A stretch of 64,000 nt of DNA from Stutzerimonas azotifigens (GCF_013522725.1 NZ_JAAMRF010000004.1:1-64000), one strand, 5' to 3'. Shown: positions 33,361 to 45,430, counted from the first letter of the stretch. Notes: generated by a model not told the origin, from the letters alone. Translations and numbers: made by a program.

Positions 33361-34440
33361 ATGAACCAGCCCCTGACCCTCACGGCCGCGCAGAAGGCCG
33401 GCCCGAAACTCACCGCCCTGGCCCTCGGACTGGTCCTTGCGGTACTCGTCGCCATGCCGTTGCTGCACCTGCTGCCGAGCGACCATCCGCTGCACGTGTC
33501 AGCCTACACCCTGACGTTGGTCGGCAAGATACTCTGCTACTGCATCGTCGCCCTGGCGCTCGATCTGGTGTGGGGCTATGCCGGCCTGCTGTCGCTGGGC
33601 CATGGCCTGTTCTTCGCCTTGGGCGGCTACGCCATGGGCATGTACCTGATGCGCCAGACCGCTGGCGACGGCCTGCCCGCGTTCATGAGCTTCCTGGCGT
33701 GGAACGAGCTGCCCTGGTACTGGTACGGCACCTCGAGCTTCGTCTGGGCGATGTGCCTGGTGGTACTGGCGCCGGGGCTCCTGGCGCTGGTGTTCGGCTT
33801 CTTCGCCTTCCGCTCGCGGATCAAGGGCGTCTATTTCTCGATCATGACCCAGGCGCTGACCTTTGCCGGGATGCTGCTGTTCTTCCGCAACGAGACCGGC
33901 TTCGGCGGCAACAACGGCTTCACCGACTTCCGCTCGATCCTCGGTTTCTCGCTGACCGCGCCGGGTACCCGCGCCGTGCTGTTCCTGGCCACCGTCGCCT
34001 TGCTGGCTGGCAGCCTGTTCCTCGGCTGGAAGCTGGCACGGAGCAAGTTCGGTCGGGTGCTGACCGCCGTGCGTGACGCCGAGAACCGGCTGATGTTCTG
34101 CGGCTACGACCCGCGCGGCTACAAGCTCTTCATCTGGGTGCTGTCGGCGGTGCTGTGCGGCCTGGCCGGTGCGCTCTACGTGCCGCAGGTGGGGATCATC
34201 AACCCCAGCGAAATGGCGCCGACCCAGTCGATCGAAGCGGCCGTGTGGGTCGCCCTGGGCGGACGCGGCACGCTGATCGGCCCGCTGCTCGGCGCCGGGC
34301 TGGTCAACGGCATGAAGAGTTGGTTCACCGTGGCGTTCCCCGAATACTGGCTGTTCGCCCTGGGCGCGCTGTTCATCCTGGTCACCCTGTACCTGCCACG
34401 CGGCGTGATCGGACTGATCCGCAAGAGAGGTGAGCAATGA
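33361..34440 (+). CDS. urtC: Urea ABC transporter permease UrtC
   Basis: Inner-membrane protein of 359 aa, LivM-like. Key stretches: LVGKILCYCIVALALDLVWGYAGLLSLGHGLFFALGGYAMGMYL and the late DPRGYKLFIWVLSAVLCGLAGALYVPQVGIINPSEM, the EAA-like loop region (RDAENRLMFCGYDP) contacting the ATPases. Stop codon overlaps the urtD start (ATGA at 34437). Confidence 0.95.
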   Translation: MNQPLTLTAAQKAGPKLTALALGLVLAVLVAMPLLHLLPSDHPLHVSAYTLTLVGKILCYCIVALALDLVWGYAGLLSLGHGLFFALGGYAMGMYLMRQTAGDGLPAFMSFLAWNELPWYWYGTSSFVWAMCLVVLAPGLLALVFGFFAFRSRIKGVYFSIMTQALTFAGMLLFFRNETGFGGNNGFTDFRSILGFSLTAPGTRAVLFLATVALLAGSLFLGWKLARSKFGRVLTAVRDAENRLMFCGYDPRGYKLFIWVLSAVLCGLAGALYVPQVGIINPSEMAPTQSIEAAVWVALGGRGTLIGPLLGAGLVNGMKSWFTVAFPEYWLFALGALFILVTLYLPRGVIGLIRKRGEQ

Positions 34441-35291
34441 GAGCCTCGGCAACCCCGGAACTGATGCTCGAACCGGTGCTGGACGGCCCCGAAGGCAAGG
34501 GTCGCGAAGCCATCGGGCTTGGCCATACGGCCGCCAAGGGCCTGGACGTGCGCCATGGCACCATCCTCAGCCTGGAAGACATCAACGTCAGCTTCGACGG
34601 CTTCAAGGCGCTAACGGACCTGACGCTGTACATCGGCGTCGGAGAGCTGCGCTGCATCATCGGCCCCAACGGGGCCGGCAAGACAACGCTGATGGACGTC
34701 ATCACCGGCAAGACGCGGCCCAACAGCGGTACCGCCTTCTTTGGCGAAACCCTGGACCTGACCGGCATGAGCGAAGTGCAGATCGCTCAGGCCGGCATTG
34801 GCCGCAAATTCCAGAAGCCGACCGTGTTCGAGGCACTTTCGGTGTTCGAGAACCTGGAGCTGGCGCAGAACACCGACAAGTCGGTCTGGGCCAGCCTCCG
34901 GGCGCGCCTGAGCGGCGAGCAGCGCGACCGCATCGACGAGATTCTGGCCACCATCCGCCTGAGCGACTCGCGCCGCCGGCCGGCGGGGCTGCTGTCCCAC
35001 GGGCAGAAGCAGTTCCTTGAGATCGGCATGCTGCTGGTGCAGGAGCCCCAGTTATTGCTGCTCGACGAGCCCGTGGCGGGCATGACGGATGCGGAGACCG
35101 AGTTCACCGCCGAGCTGTTCAAGTCGCTGGCACGCAAGCACTCGCTGATGGTCGTCGAGCACGACATGGGCTTCGTCGGCAGCATCGCCGACCACGTCAC
35201 CGTGCTGCACCAGGGCCAGGTACTGGCCGAGGGCTCGCTGGACAAGGTCCAGGCCGACGAGCGCGTGATCGAGGTTTATCTGGGGCGCTAA
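34437..35291 (+). CDS. urtD: Urea ABC transporter ATP-binding protein UrtD
   Basis: ATPase of 284 aa. Walker A GPNGAGKTT (~residue 80), signature LLSHGQKQFLEIGM, Walker B LLLLDEPVAGMTDAE, switch His in VVEHDMGFV. A 40-residue N-terminal extension before LSLEDINVSFDGFKAL is common in UrtD. It powers urea import together with UrtE. Confidence 0.95.
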   Translation: MRASATPELMLEPVLDGPEGKGREAIGLGHTAAKGLDVRHGTILSLEDINVSFDGFKALTDLTLYIGVGELRCIIGPNGAGKTTLMDVITGKTRPNSGTAFFGETLDLTGMSEVQIAQAGIGRKFQKPTVFEALSVFENLELAQNTDKSVWASLRARLSGEQRDRIDEILATIRLSDSRRRPAGLLSHGQKQFLEIGMLLVQEPQLLLLDEPVAGMTDAETEFTAELFKSLARKHSLMVVEHDMGFVGSIADHVTVLHQGQVLAEGSLDKVQADERVIEVYLGR

Positions 35292-35305
35292 GGCGCACAG
35301 GCGGT

Positions 35306-35373
35306 GGATGGCTGCAGCCATCCAGCCTACGCCGCCCGCTACGTAGGGTGGAAAACGGCGAAGCCTTTTCCAC
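35306..35373. repeat. Two short palindromes between urtD and urtE
   Basis: A perfect 18-bp palindrome GGATGGCTGCAGCCATCC (35306-35323) is followed by GTGGAAAA...TTTTCCAC (35348-35355 and 35366-35373), the latter preceded by GTAGG. Same repeat family as at 38796. Confidence 0.8.
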
Positions 35374-35400
35374 GCGTACAGAAGAAAGAAGGACATCCAC

Positions 35401-36099
35401 ATGCTGCAAGTCCAACAACTGCACCAGTATTACGGCGGCAGCCACATCCTCCGGGGCCTGTCATTCGAGGCCCGGATCGGCGAAGTGACCTGCCTGCTCG
35501 GCCGCAACGGCGTAGGCAAGACCACGCTGCTCAAGTGCCTGATGGGGCTGATCCCGTCGAAGGAAGGCCGGATCGACTGGGAAGGCAAAGCCATCACCGG
35601 CTACAAGACCCACCAGCGCGTCCATTCGGGCATCGCCTATGTGCCGCAGGGCCGCGAAATCTTCGGCCGCCTGACCGTCGAGGAGAACCTGCTGATGGGC
35701 CTGTCCCGCTTCAGCGCCCGCGAGGCCAAGGAAGTGCCGGCCTTCATCTACGAGCTGTTCCCGGTGCTGCTGGAGATGAAGCACCGCCGCGGCGGCGACC
35801 TGTCCGGCGGCCAGCAACAGCAGCTGGCGATCGGCCGCGCCCTGGCAACCCGGCCGCGGCTGCTGATCCTCGACGAGCCGACCGAAGGCATTCAGCCCTC
35901 GGTGATCAAGGAAATCGGCGTGGTGATCAAGAAGCTCGCCGCTCAGGGCGACATGGCGATCCTGCTGGTCGAGCAGTTCTACGACTTCGCCGCCGAGCTC
36001 GCCGACCAGTACCTGGTGATGAGCCGTGGCGAGATCGTCCAACGTGGCCGCGGCGAGACCATGGAGGCCGACGGTGTTCGTGGGCTGGTTGCCATCTGA
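35401..36099 (+). CDS. urtE: Urea ABC transporter ATP-binding protein UrtE
   Basis: ATPase of 232 aa, LivF type. Walker A GRNGVGKTTLLKCLMG (~residue 36), signature DLSGGQQQQLAIGRAL, Walker B LLILDEPTEGIQPS, switch LLVEQFYDF. Last gene of the transporter set; ureD follows after 45 bp, so transporter and urease genes are probably partly co-transcribed. Confidence 0.95.
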   Translation: MLQVQQLHQYYGGSHILRGLSFEARIGEVTCLLGRNGVGKTTLLKCLMGLIPSKEGRIDWEGKAITGYKTHQRVHSGIAYVPQGREIFGRLTVEENLLMGLSRFSAREAKEVPAFIYELFPVLLEMKHRRGGDLSGGQQQQLAIGRALATRPRLLILDEPTEGIQPSVIKEIGVVIKKLAAQGDMAILLVEQFYDFAAELADQYLVMSRGEIVQRGRGETMEADGVRGLVAI

Positions 36100-36144
36100 G
36101 GCTCAAGGTAGGGTGAACGCCGCCAGACTCGACGATAAGAACCC

Positions 36145-36996
36145 ATGAACGCTCCCATCGCCCCTGCCCTTTTCACCCCCAGCTGGCACGCCGAGCTGGA
36201 ACTGGCCTACGCGCGCTTCGGCGATCACACGCGCCCGGTGCAGCGTCGCCATCTCGGCCCGCTGCGGGTGCAGAAGCACTTGCATGCCGAAGGCCCTGAG
36301 GTCTGCCAGCACATCATCGTCCATCCGCCGGGCGGCATCGCCGGCGGTGACCGGCTGGATATCTCGGCCACCGTGGGCACCGGCGCCTGGGCGCAGCTGA
36401 CCAGCCCCGGCGCAGCCAAGTGGTACCGCGCCAGCGGTCCGGCCTTCCAGCAGGTCGATCTGCGCGTCGAGCCCGGCGCGACGCTCGAATGGCTGCCGCA
36501 GGAAAGCATTGTCTACAGCGCCGCTCAGGCTGAACTCGACACGCGTATCGAGCTGCATGGCGACGCTCGGCTGTTCTACTGGGACATCGTCGCCCTCGGT
36601 CGACCGGCCAGTGGCGAGCGCTTCGATCTGGGGCACTTCCAGAGCCGGCTCGACATCCGCCGCGATGGCGCGCTGCTCTGGCACGAACGCCAGCGCATCG
36701 AAGGCGGTGACCGCTTGCTCGACTCGCCGATCGGCCTGGCGGGGCAACCGGTCTTCGCTACGCTGCTGGTGACCGGCGAACTCGACGCCAGCTGCCTGCA
36801 GGCCTGCCGGGAGCTGGAGCGGCAGGCCGGCGGATCGCTTCGCGGCGACCTGACCCAGCTGCCCGGTCTGATCGTTGCACGCTGCCTGGCCAGCGAAGCG
36901 TTGCAGGCGCGCGCCTGGCTGATCGCGCTCTGGCGCCTGCTGCGCCCCGAACTGCTGGGACGCGAGGCGCTACCGCCGCGAATCTGGAGTACCTGA
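36145..36996 (+). CDS. ureD: Urease accessory protein UreD
   Basis: Cytosolic chaperone of 283 aa. Conserved stretches: [51 protein letters not shown] and [50 protein letters not shown]. With UreF and UreG it assembles on apo-urease to deliver nickel and CO2. Located directly upstream of ureA, as in other Pseudomonas. Confidence 0.95.
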   Translation: MNAPIAPALFTPSWHAELELAYARFGDHTRPVQRRHLGPLRVQKHLHAEGPEVCQHIIVHPPGGIAGGDRLDISATVGTGAWAQLTSPGAAKWYRASGPAFQQVDLRVEPGATLEWLPQESIVYSAAQAELDTRIELHGDARLFYWDIVALGRPASGERFDLGHFQSRLDIRRDGALLWHERQRIEGGDRLLDSPIGLAGQPVFATLLVTGELDASCLQACRELERQAGGSLRGDLTQLPGLIVARCLASEALQARAWLIALWRLLRPELLGREALPPRIWST

Positions 36997-37100
36997 CGCA
37001 TAACCGTAAGTGAAAGACCGCGTAGCGCTTCCACCGATACGATGCAACGAATAGTCCGGTGGCAAGGTTCAGCCATTGCCACCCCGTTTTTGGAGTCCGT

Positions 37101-37403
<303 letters not shown>

Positions 37404-37438
37404 TCATTCCGTCCTGGCCACCTGAACGAGGCTTTGCC

Positions 37439-37939
37439 GTGCAGATACGCGACGCCACCGATGCCGATCTCCAAGGCATTCTGGAAATCTATAACGACGC
37501 CGTGCAGAACAGCACCGCAATCTGGAACGACCAGCCGGTCGACCTGGAAAATCGCCGCGCCTGGATGGCCGAACGCCACGCCCTGGGCTACCCGCTGCTG
37601 GTGGCTGCAAGCGAGAAAGGCCACGTCTGCGGCTATGCCACCTTCGGTCCCTGGCGCCCGCACGACGGCTTTCGCCATACCGTCGAGCACTCCGTCTACG
37701 TCCGCCAGGGCCAGCGCGGCGTCGGCGTCGGCCGCAACCTGATGAGCGAGCTGATCATCCGCGCCCGGGCACTGGGCAAACACGTCATGATCGGTGCGAT
37801 CGAGAGCGAGAACCGCGCCTCGGTGCACATGCACCAGCAGCTCGGCTTCGTCCACGCCGGGCACATGCGCCAGGTGGGCTGCAAGTTCGGCCGCTGGCTC
37901 GACCTCACCTTCATGCAGCTGATGCTCGAGAAGCCGTGA
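37439..37939 (+). CDS. GNAT acetyltransferase (phosphinothricin-acetyltransferase-like)
   Basis: Protein of 166 aa beginning with GTG at 37439, with GAGG upstream. It starts [41 protein letters not shown] and has the acetyl-CoA loop [19 protein letters not shown] and [38 protein letters not shown]. This matches the Pat/MnaT group that acetylates phosphinothricin or methionine sulfoximine, toxic glutamine-synthetase inhibitors. Its place between ureA and ureB is conserved in Pseudomonas and may link to glutamine metabolism (inference). Confidence 0.88.
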   Translation: MQIRDATDADLQGILEIYNDAVQNSTAIWNDQPVDLENRRAWMAERHALGYPLLVAASEKGHVCGYATFGPWRPHDGFRHTVEHSVYVRQGQRGVGVGRNLMSELIIRARALGKHVMIGAIESENRASVHMHQQLGFVHAGHMRQVGCKFGRWLDLTFMQLMLEKP

Positions 37940-38481
37940 TGCCACAGGCCCACGCGCTGGACATCGCCAGGCTGGAGGCCGGGCAGTTCGAATCCCACAG
38001 GCCCGGCCTGATCGCCCTGCTGGTCGATGCCGTCGCCCACGGCGCCTCGGTGGGCTTTCTGGCCGATCTGAGCCTCGCCGAGGCCGACGCCTACTTCGAT
38101 GCGGTCGCCGGGCAACTCGAGCAGGACACGCTCTGCCTGTGGATCGCCACGCAGGGCGACAGCGTGCTGGGCAGCGTCCAGCTGGCGCCCTGCACCAAGC
38201 GCAATGGCCTGAACCGCGCCGAAGTACAGAAGCTGCTGGTGCTCCAGAGCGCACGGCGCCAGGGCATCGCCCGCCGGTTGATGCAGACGCTGGAAGCCGA
38301 AGCGCTGCAACGTCGGCTCGGCCTGCTGTATTTGGACACCGAAGCCGGCAGCCCGGCCGAGGCGCTATATCAGTCGCTCAGCTATCAGCGTGCCGGCGAG
38401 ATACCCGACTACGCCGCGCGGCCCGACGGGGTCTACCACCCCACCGCGCTCTACTTCAAAACCCTCAGGAGGCCCGCATGA
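37939..38481 (+). CDS. GNAT-family N-acetyltransferase
   Basis: Protein of 180 aa; ATG overlaps the stop of the preceding gene (TGATG). The acetyl-CoA site reads [28 protein letters not shown], followed by [37 protein letters not shown]. Substrate unknown. Its stop overlaps the ureB start (ATGA), so the two GNAT genes are translationally coupled with ureB. Confidence 0.88.
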   Translation: MPQAHALDIARLEAGQFESHRPGLIALLVDAVAHGASVGFLADLSLAEADAYFDAVAGQLEQDTLCLWIATQGDSVLGSVQLAPCTKRNGLNRAEVQKLLVLQSARRQGIARRLMQTLEAEALQRRLGLLYLDTEAGSPAEALYQSLSYQRAGEIPDYAARPDGVYHPTALYFKTLRRPA

Positions 38482-38783
38482 TTCCCGGTGAGTACCAGAT
38501 CAAGGAAGGCGACATCGAACTCAACGTCGGGCGTCGCACGCTGCAGCTGACGGTTGCCAACAGCGGCGACCGGCCGATCCAGGTCGGCTCGCACTTCCAC
38601 TTCTTCGAGACCAACGACGCGCTGACCTTCGACCGCGCCGCGAGCCGCGGCATGCGCCTGAACATCCCGGCCGGCACCGCGGTGCGTTTCGAGCCCGGGC
38701 AGAGCCGCGACGTCGAGCTGGTCGACCTGGCGGGCACTCGCACGGTGTACGGCTTCGCCGGCCGGGTGATGGGGAAGCTTTGA
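38478..38783 (+). CDS. ureB: Urease beta subunit
   Basis: Protein of 101 aa: [53 protein letters not shown]... [10 protein letters not shown], full family length. AGGAGG lies just before the start. Structural subunit of urease. Confidence 0.97.
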   Translation: MIPGEYQIKEGDIELNVGRRTLQLTVANSGDRPIQVGSHFHFFETNDALTFDRAASRGMRLNIPAGTAVRFEPGQSRDVELVDLAGTRTVYGFAGRVMGKL

Positions 38784-38795
38784 CAAGGCGCGATT

Positions 38796-38870
38796 CGTAG
38801 GGTGGAAAACGCCGCAGGCTTTTCCACACAACCATGACCGGTGGACAAGCTTCGCGTTGTCCACCCTACG
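38796..38870. repeat. Nested inverted repeats between ureB and ureC
   Basis: Outer arms CGTAGGGTGG (38796-38805) and CCACCCTACG (38861-38870) enclose two hairpins: GTGGAAAA/TTTTCCAC (38802-38809, 38820-38827) and GTGGACAA/TTGTCCAC (38841-38848, 38857-38864). It can form either one long stem or a two-hairpin clover. Same family as the repeats in urtABCDE gaps. Confidence 0.85.
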
Positions 38871-38887
38871 GACAGGACGAGACTCAC

Positions 38888-40588
<1,701 letters not shown>

Positions 40589-40592
40589 CCCA

Positions 40593-40618
40593 GCGGGCCC
40601 GGATCACCCCGGGCCCGC
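40593..40618 (+). terminator. GC-rich hairpin after ureC
   Basis: GCGGGCCCGG, loop ATCACC, CCGGGCCCGC: a perfect 10-bp stem 5 bp after the ureC stop. No T tract follows, so it is a probable but not certain terminator. Confidence 0.6.
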
Positions 40619-40691
40619 AATTGGTGAAGGGCGGTCGCGGCTGATAAGCTGGCCGACCCGTTCACATTTCGAAGCAGCAAGTGGTCATCGC

Positions 40692-41882
40692 ATGAAGCGC
40701 ACCAAAGCCAGCGACCTCGCCGCCGTTGCCCGAATCAGTGCGGTACCGTCCATCCTGCAGGTGGTCGCCGAGACCACGGGCTTGCGCTTTGCCGCGGTGG
40801 CTCGCGTCACCCAAGACAGCTGGACGGCCTGCGCCGTGCTCGACCAGATCAACTTCGGGCTGGCCGTCGGCGGAGATCTGGAAGTCGCCACCACCCTCTG
40901 CCATGAAATCCAGAGCTCCCACCGCCCCATCGTGATCAGCAAGGTCAGCGAGGACTGCACCTACGCCAATCACCACACCCCGCGCCTTTACGGCTTCGAA
41001 AGCTACATTTCGGCGCCGGTGTTTCGCTCCGATGGCAGCTTCTTCGGTACCCTCTGCGCGCTCGACCCGGAGCCGAGGGACCTGTCCGATCCCAAGATCC
41101 TCGCGATGATGGAGTCCTTCTGCCGCCTGCTGGCGATCCAGCTGGAGGCCGAAGAGCGTTTCGTCTCCACCGAAGCCGCGCTGCTGGACGCGCAGGAAAC
41201 CGCCGAAGTACGCGAGCAGTTCATCGCGTTGCTCGGCCACGACCTGCGCAATCCGCTGTTCTCCATCACCGCAGGCGCCCAGTTGCTGTTGCGCCGGGCC
41301 ACCGAGCCGCGGGTCGAAGGCATCGCCTCGAACATCCTGATGTCGGGCCACCGTGCGCTGCGTCTGGTCGAGGATGTGCTGGATCTTGCCCGGGGCCGGC
41401 TGGGCAACGGCATTCCGTTGAACCTTTCCCGGATCGAGAATCTGGAGCACACGCTGCTTCATGTAGTGAGCGAAGTGCAAAGCGCCAACGCAGATCGCCG
41501 GTTCACGACCGACATCCAGGTGCCGATTGCGGTACGCTGCGACCCGGACCGAATCGCCCAGTTGCTCTCCAACCTGCTGGCCAATGCCGCCAGCCATGGC
41601 GATGTACAGGCGCCGATCGAAGTGCGCGTCGGGATAAAGGAAGAGCGGCTGCTGATCGCAGTGGCCAACCAGGGCGAGCCGATCGCGCCCGAGAAACTGT
41701 CCCTGTTGTTCCAGCCCTATTGGCGCCCTTCGGACGACGGCTCCAAGCGCGGGCTCGGCCTGGGCCTGTTCATCGTCGGCGAGATTGCGCGTTCGCACGG
41801 CGCCGAGATCCGGGTCAGTTCGAGCGCCGAACACGGCACGACCTTTACCTTTGACATGCCCCTCGAAGCGCTCGAGGCCTGA
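40692..41882 (+). CDS. GAF-domain sensor histidine kinase
   Basis: Soluble kinase of 396 aa. A GAF domain spans about residues 18-155 (ILQVVAETTGLRFAAVARVTQDSW; YGFESYISAPVFRSDGSFFGTLCALDPEPRDL). The H box is FIALLGHDLRNPLFSITAGAQLLLRR (His ~ residue 185), then RIAQLLSNLLANAASHG and GLGLGLFIVGEIARSHG. No membrane helix or response-regulator neighbour; its signal is unknown. The position right after ureC does not prove a link to nitrogen sensing. Confidence 0.9.
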   Translation: MKRTKASDLAAVARISAVPSILQVVAETTGLRFAAVARVTQDSWTACAVLDQINFGLAVGGDLEVATTLCHEIQSSHRPIVISKVSEDCTYANHHTPRLYGFESYISAPVFRSDGSFFGTLCALDPEPRDLSDPKILAMMESFCRLLAIQLEAEERFVSTEAALLDAQETAEVREQFIALLGHDLRNPLFSITAGAQLLLRRATEPRVEGIASNILMSGHRALRLVEDVLDLARGRLGNGIPLNLSRIENLEHTLLHVVSEVQSANADRRFTTDIQVPIAVRCDPDRIAQLLSNLLANAASHGDVQAPIEVRVGIKEERLLIAVANQGEPIAPEKLSLLFQPYWRPSDDGSKRGLGLGLFIVGEIARSHGAEIRVSSSAEHGTTFTFDMPLEALEA

Positions 41883-41888
41883 TCCGCC

Positions 41889-42155
41889 TCAGCGCAGCTG
41901 GCTGTCCTTGCTACCGCGTCGGTTGTAGCCCGAATACTTGGCCTGCTCCTTGTCTTGCTCGCTCTGGCAGCGTACGCATAGGCGCACGCCCTTGACCGCC
42001 TGCCGGCGCGCTTCGGGAATGGCGGCGCCGCATTCCTCGCAGTGCTTCAGGCTCTCGCCCTGTCCCAGCCGACTGCGGGCACGCTGGACCGCATCCTCGA
42101 TGGTGCTGTCGATCTGGTCCTGGACCGCACCGTCATTCGTCCATCCTCCAGCCAT
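41889..42155 (-). CDS. DksA/TraR-type C4 zinc-finger protein
   Basis: Protein of 88 aa with the zinc finger CEECGAAIPEARRQAVKGVRLCVRCQ (CXXC-X17-CXXC), a helix before it ([19 protein letters not shown]) and a charged tail. It matches short DksA/TraR family members (YbiI-like) that lack the long DksA coiled coil. A role at RNA polymerase is inferred by family only. Convergent with the kinase gene. Confidence 0.88.
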   Translation of the reverse strand: MAGGWTNDGAVQDQIDSTIEDAVQRARSRLGQGESLKHCEECGAAIPEARRQAVKGVRLCVRCQSEQDKEQAKYSGYNRRGSKDSQLR

Positions 42156-42508
42156 GGCTCACCTCCGCTGATCGCACGGCCGCGCCGGGCGGCCCTAACA
42201 GATTGGAGGCGCCGGACGGCGGATCGTTGCAATGACCATCGCCCGTCGCAAACCTGGGCTGGCACGACCGTTCGGCGGGCCGGGCCGCAGCGCAGACGAA
42301 GTTTCGACGAACGGCAAAAAACCGCGGAACTAAACCCACTATCCTCCGAATCGCTCGATCCAGACGGCTCGCCCGTCAGGACGAAGCCCACGGCGAAACC
42401 GCCGATCCATACGCCGACAGAGCGTGACGCACCACCTTTTCCATCTGCCGATAGCGAGGCAATTCGATTGGCGTGAGGACACCCCCTCAGCCGCACATGG
42501 AGTGACCG
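42156..42508. other. 353-bp gap upstream of TorF porin
   Basis: No gene, strong hairpin or clear sigma-54/NtrC site was found. GGAGTGA just before the ATG at 42509 is the ribosome binding site. Confidence 0.5.
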
Positions 42509-43228
42509 ATGAACCACAGGATCATCCTGATACTTTCCCTGCTGGCGGCGGGGAGCGTCCAGGCCCAGGTGATGGAACGCGAACTGGGCGACTTCGACCT
42601 CAAGCTCGGCACCGCACCAACCCGCAGCATGGCCCAGGGCCTGGTCACACCGACCACCGCGGGCGCCTTTCATGGCGGGATGGACATGACCCATTCCAGC
42701 GGCTGGTACGTGGGACAGTGGTCGCCCAGCGCTGGCCTATTCGACGGCAGCCAGCTGCAAGTGAACTCCTACCTCGGCTACCAGCAACACCCGAACTCCG
42801 CGAAGCTCGGCTACGAGCTCGGCATGATCCGCTACAGTTTCCCGGAACTGGAGGCCGCGGACCGCAGCCAGCTCTATGCGGGTCTGACCCTTGCCGGCAG
42901 CCGGGTGGGCGCCGCGATGAGCAACGCCCCCGGACGCACCGACAGCACCCTGTTCGTCGACCTGGGCTCGGTCAGCCCGCTGGGGGTCAACATGCGCGTC
43001 AAGTACTCCAACTACGAGCTGGACAGCCCGGTATGGGTGCCTGGCAACGGGCGGGTACGGGCCTTCAACGACTGGTCGGTGAACCTGTCACGCCCTTGGT
43101 TAGGCATCGACCTGAACCTGTCCTACACCGCGTCGGATCTGAACGGCGCGGACTGTGCGGCCTATTCAGGGCAGAATGGTCAGTGCGATGCGCTCTTTAA
43201 GTTCAAGGCCGAGCGCGCGCTGTTCTAG
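42509..43228 (+). CDS. TorF-family putative porin
   Basis: Protein of 239 aa with signal peptide (IILILSLLAAGSVQA). Beta-barrel character: repeated aromatic-Gly patterns (GWYVGQWSPSAGLFDGSQLQVNSYLGYQ; GYELGMIRYSF; NVNLSRPWLGIDLNLSYTAS) and a C-terminal Phe (ERALF). It resembles the TorF (gcw_chp) family of outer-membrane proteins. Near the urt/ure genes, it could let small solutes such as urea or amides through, but this is only inference. Confidence 0.78.
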   Translation: MNHRIILILSLLAAGSVQAQVMERELGDFDLKLGTAPTRSMAQGLVTPTTAGAFHGGMDMTHSSGWYVGQWSPSAGLFDGSQLQVNSYLGYQQHPNSAKLGYELGMIRYSFPELEAADRSQLYAGLTLAGSRVGAAMSNAPGRTDSTLFVDLGSVSPLGVNMRVKYSNYELDSPVWVPGNGRVRAFNDWSVNLSRPWLGIDLNLSYTASDLNGADCAAYSGQNGQCDALFKFKAERALF

Positions 43229-43252
43229 CGCGTAGCCGCGGCCCCGAAGCAC

Positions 43253-44434
43253 TCACCGGGACGCTGACGAAGACTGGCGAAAACGCCAGGCGCAGTGCAG
43301 CACGGCGAGCAGGAAGGCCGCGGCGGCGAAGCCGTAGAGCAGGCCCAGATTGCCGTCTTGATACAGCCAGGACCCCAGCACCGGCCCGGTCGCCATGCCA
43401 AGGAAGCGGAAGAAGTTGTAGCTGCCCACGGCCGTCGCGCGGTCGTCGTGGTACAGGTCCATCAACAGGCTGGTCTGCACCGGCAGCGAGAGCCCGAGGA
43501 ACAAGCCGAATACCGCGACCGCCACCACCAACGCCGCCAGGGACACCTGCGCCACCACCAGAAACATCAGCAGGCTGAGCGCGTTCACCGCGGCGGTGGT
43601 CACCAGCATCGGCCGCAACCGCCAGTGCGCCAGCAACCGCCCGCCGGCAAAGCTGCCCGCCACGACCGCTACCGAGAGCGGCAGAAACACCAATCCTTTC
43701 TCGCTCGCGCTCAGCCCGTAACTGGCATCGAGCACCCGTGGCATGAATACCAGGTAGTTGTAGAAGGCGTAGTACTGGACGAAACCCAGCAGCATGACCG
43801 CCAGCCCTTGGCGATTGCCCAGGACCTGAAGATAGACACGCGGATGGAACGGCTTGGGGTTTGCTCCCGATGGCCCCGTCTCGCGTAACCACAGCGCATT
43901 GGCCGTGAGCGCCAGGCAGCCGACCAGCGTCAGCAACAGGAAGACGTAATGGAAGTCGAGGTGCTCGCCGACGAAGCCGCCCACCACCGGCCCTGCCACC
44001 GGGCCGAGCGCGACCATCATCTGGAAGGTGCCCATGGCCCTGCCCCGCGAAGTTCCCTCGAAGAGGTCGCCGATCACGGTCACCGCCACCACCGCGCTGG
44101 CCGCGATGCCCACCGCCTGCAGCGCGCGAAACACCAGCAACGTCTCGATGCTCTGGGCCAGGAAGCAGCCGAGTGATGCCACCACGTATATCCCCAGCCC
44201 CGCCAGCAACGTGCGCTTGCGCCCGGCACGATCGACCAGCGGCCCGTAGACGATCTGCATGAATGCCAGCGTCAGGGTGAAGATCGAGATGCTGAGGTTG
44301 ATCAGAAACGGTGTGGTGTCCAGCGCCGCGCCCAGTTCGGGCAGGATCGGCGCATAGACGGTCTGGGTGAAGGGCCCGAGAAAGGCGGCGAACGCCACCA
44401 TGTAGGTCAACAGGCGTGGACTCAACCCCTTCAT
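43253..44434 (-). CDS. MFS transporter
   Basis: Inner-membrane protein of 393 aa with 12 predicted helices. The start at ATG 44434 (MKGLSPRLLTYMVAFAAFLGPFTQTVYAPILPELG) drops an unnatural upstream in-frame segment. The family motif between helices 2 and 3 reads GPLVDRAGRKRTLLAGLGIYV. Relatives include drug and small-molecule exporters of the Bcr/CflA and related groups; substrate unknown. Confidence 0.9.
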   Translation of the reverse strand: MKGLSPRLLTYMVAFAAFLGPFTQTVYAPILPELGAALDTTPFLINLSISIFTLTLAFMQIVYGPLVDRAGRKRTLLAGLGIYVVASLGCFLAQSIETLLVFRALQAVGIAASAVVAVTVIGDLFEGTSRGRAMGTFQMMVALGPVAGPVVGGFVGEHLDFHYVFLLLTLVGCLALTANALWLRETGPSGANPKPFHPRVYLQVLGNRQGLAVMLLGFVQYYAFYNYLVFMPRVLDASYGLSASEKGLVFLPLSVAVVAGSFAGGRLLAHWRLRPMLVTTAAVNALSLLMFLVVAQVSLAALVVAVAVFGLFLGLSLPVQTSLLMDLYHDDRATAVGSYNFFRFLGMATGPVLGSWLYQDGNLGLLYGFAAAAFLLAVLHCAWRFRQSSSASR

Positions 44435-44456
44435 GCGTCGTGCCGCAGCGGCATGA

Positions 44457-45320
44457 TCATTCCTTGACCTGCATGTATTCCTCGGCCCATACCATGTACT
44501 CCTCGGCGGTCGAATACTTGACCGACAGCTCCGAGGCAGTGAGATCCGAGGCATCGATCTGACGCTGCTCGCGCAGGCAGTCGTAGGTCGCCTTGATCGC
44601 GGCGAAGTAGGCCGCATGGCCGTTGACCACGATGCGTACGCCCAATGCCGCCAGGCGCGCATTGTCGCGCAGCCGCGGGTTGCCATAGGTGACCAGCATC
44701 AGCGGCACGCTAAGGTGCTCGGCGATCTGCTCGAGGTGATCGAAATCCTCGATGCCGACCAGGCAGATGCCATCGGCGCCGGCCTCCTGATACGCCTTGG
44801 TGCGGGCAATCACCTCGGCGACGCCGATTACGCCGGCGTGGGTCCGGGCGATAATGCTCATCGCCGGATCGATGCGCGCCTCGAGCGCCGCGCGGATCTT
44901 GCCGACCGCCTCGAACATGCCGATCAGGTCGGTGGAGCGGTGGCCGAACTTGGCGGGCAGCAACGTATCTTCGATGGTCAGCGCGGCGATGCCGGCACGC
45001 TCCAGCTCGATCACGGTGCGCATCACGTTCAACGCGTTGCCGTAGCCGTGGTCGGCGTCGGCAATGACAGGCAGACGCGAGACGCGGCCGATGCGTACGG
45101 CCTGCTCGACGAATTCGCTCAGGGTGATCAGCGCGAAGTCAGGCGCGGCGAGTACCTGCAGCGAGGCGACGGAACCGCCGAGGATGCCCACTTCGAAACC
45201 GAGATCGGCGGCAATGCGCGCCGACATCGGGTCGAATACCGAGGCGGTGTGGTAGCAGGCGTTGGATTCCAGCAACTTGCGAAAATTGGCACGCAGGGTG
45301 TGATGTGAAGTTCTTTGCAT
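44457..45320 (-). CDS. Oxaloacetate decarboxylase, isocitrate lyase/PEP mutase family
   Basis: Protein of 287 aa; ATG at 45320 begins [61 protein letters not shown]. Mg-binding acidic stretch [19 protein letters not shown] and [12 protein letters not shown] place it in the ICL/PEPM superfamily, and it matches the P. aeruginosa PA4872-type oxaloacetate decarboxylase by length and motifs. It converts oxaloacetate to pyruvate and CO2. In P. aeruginosa this gene also lies in the urease region. Confidence 0.88.
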   Translation of the reverse strand: MQRTSHHTLRANFRKLLESNACYHTASVFDPMSARIAADLGFEVGILGGSVASLQVLAAPDFALITLSEFVEQAVRIGRVSRLPVIADADHGYGNALNVMRTVIELERAGIAALTIEDTLLPAKFGHRSTDLIGMFEAVGKIRAALEARIDPAMSIIARTHAGVIGVAEVIARTKAYQEAGADGICLVGIEDFDHLEQIAEHLSVPLMLVTYGNPRLRDNARLAALGVRIVVNGHAAYFAAIKATYDCLREQRQIDASDLTASELSVKYSTAEEYMVWAEEYMQVKE

Positions 45321-45430
45321 AGTGAGTCCAATGAAAAATGAAACACGCAGGCTCGGTTCGAGCATCGCCGGAGCGGATGCAACTTTGAGGCCTTTCGCCG
45401 GCCACTGGACACATCCCAATGGCTATCGGC

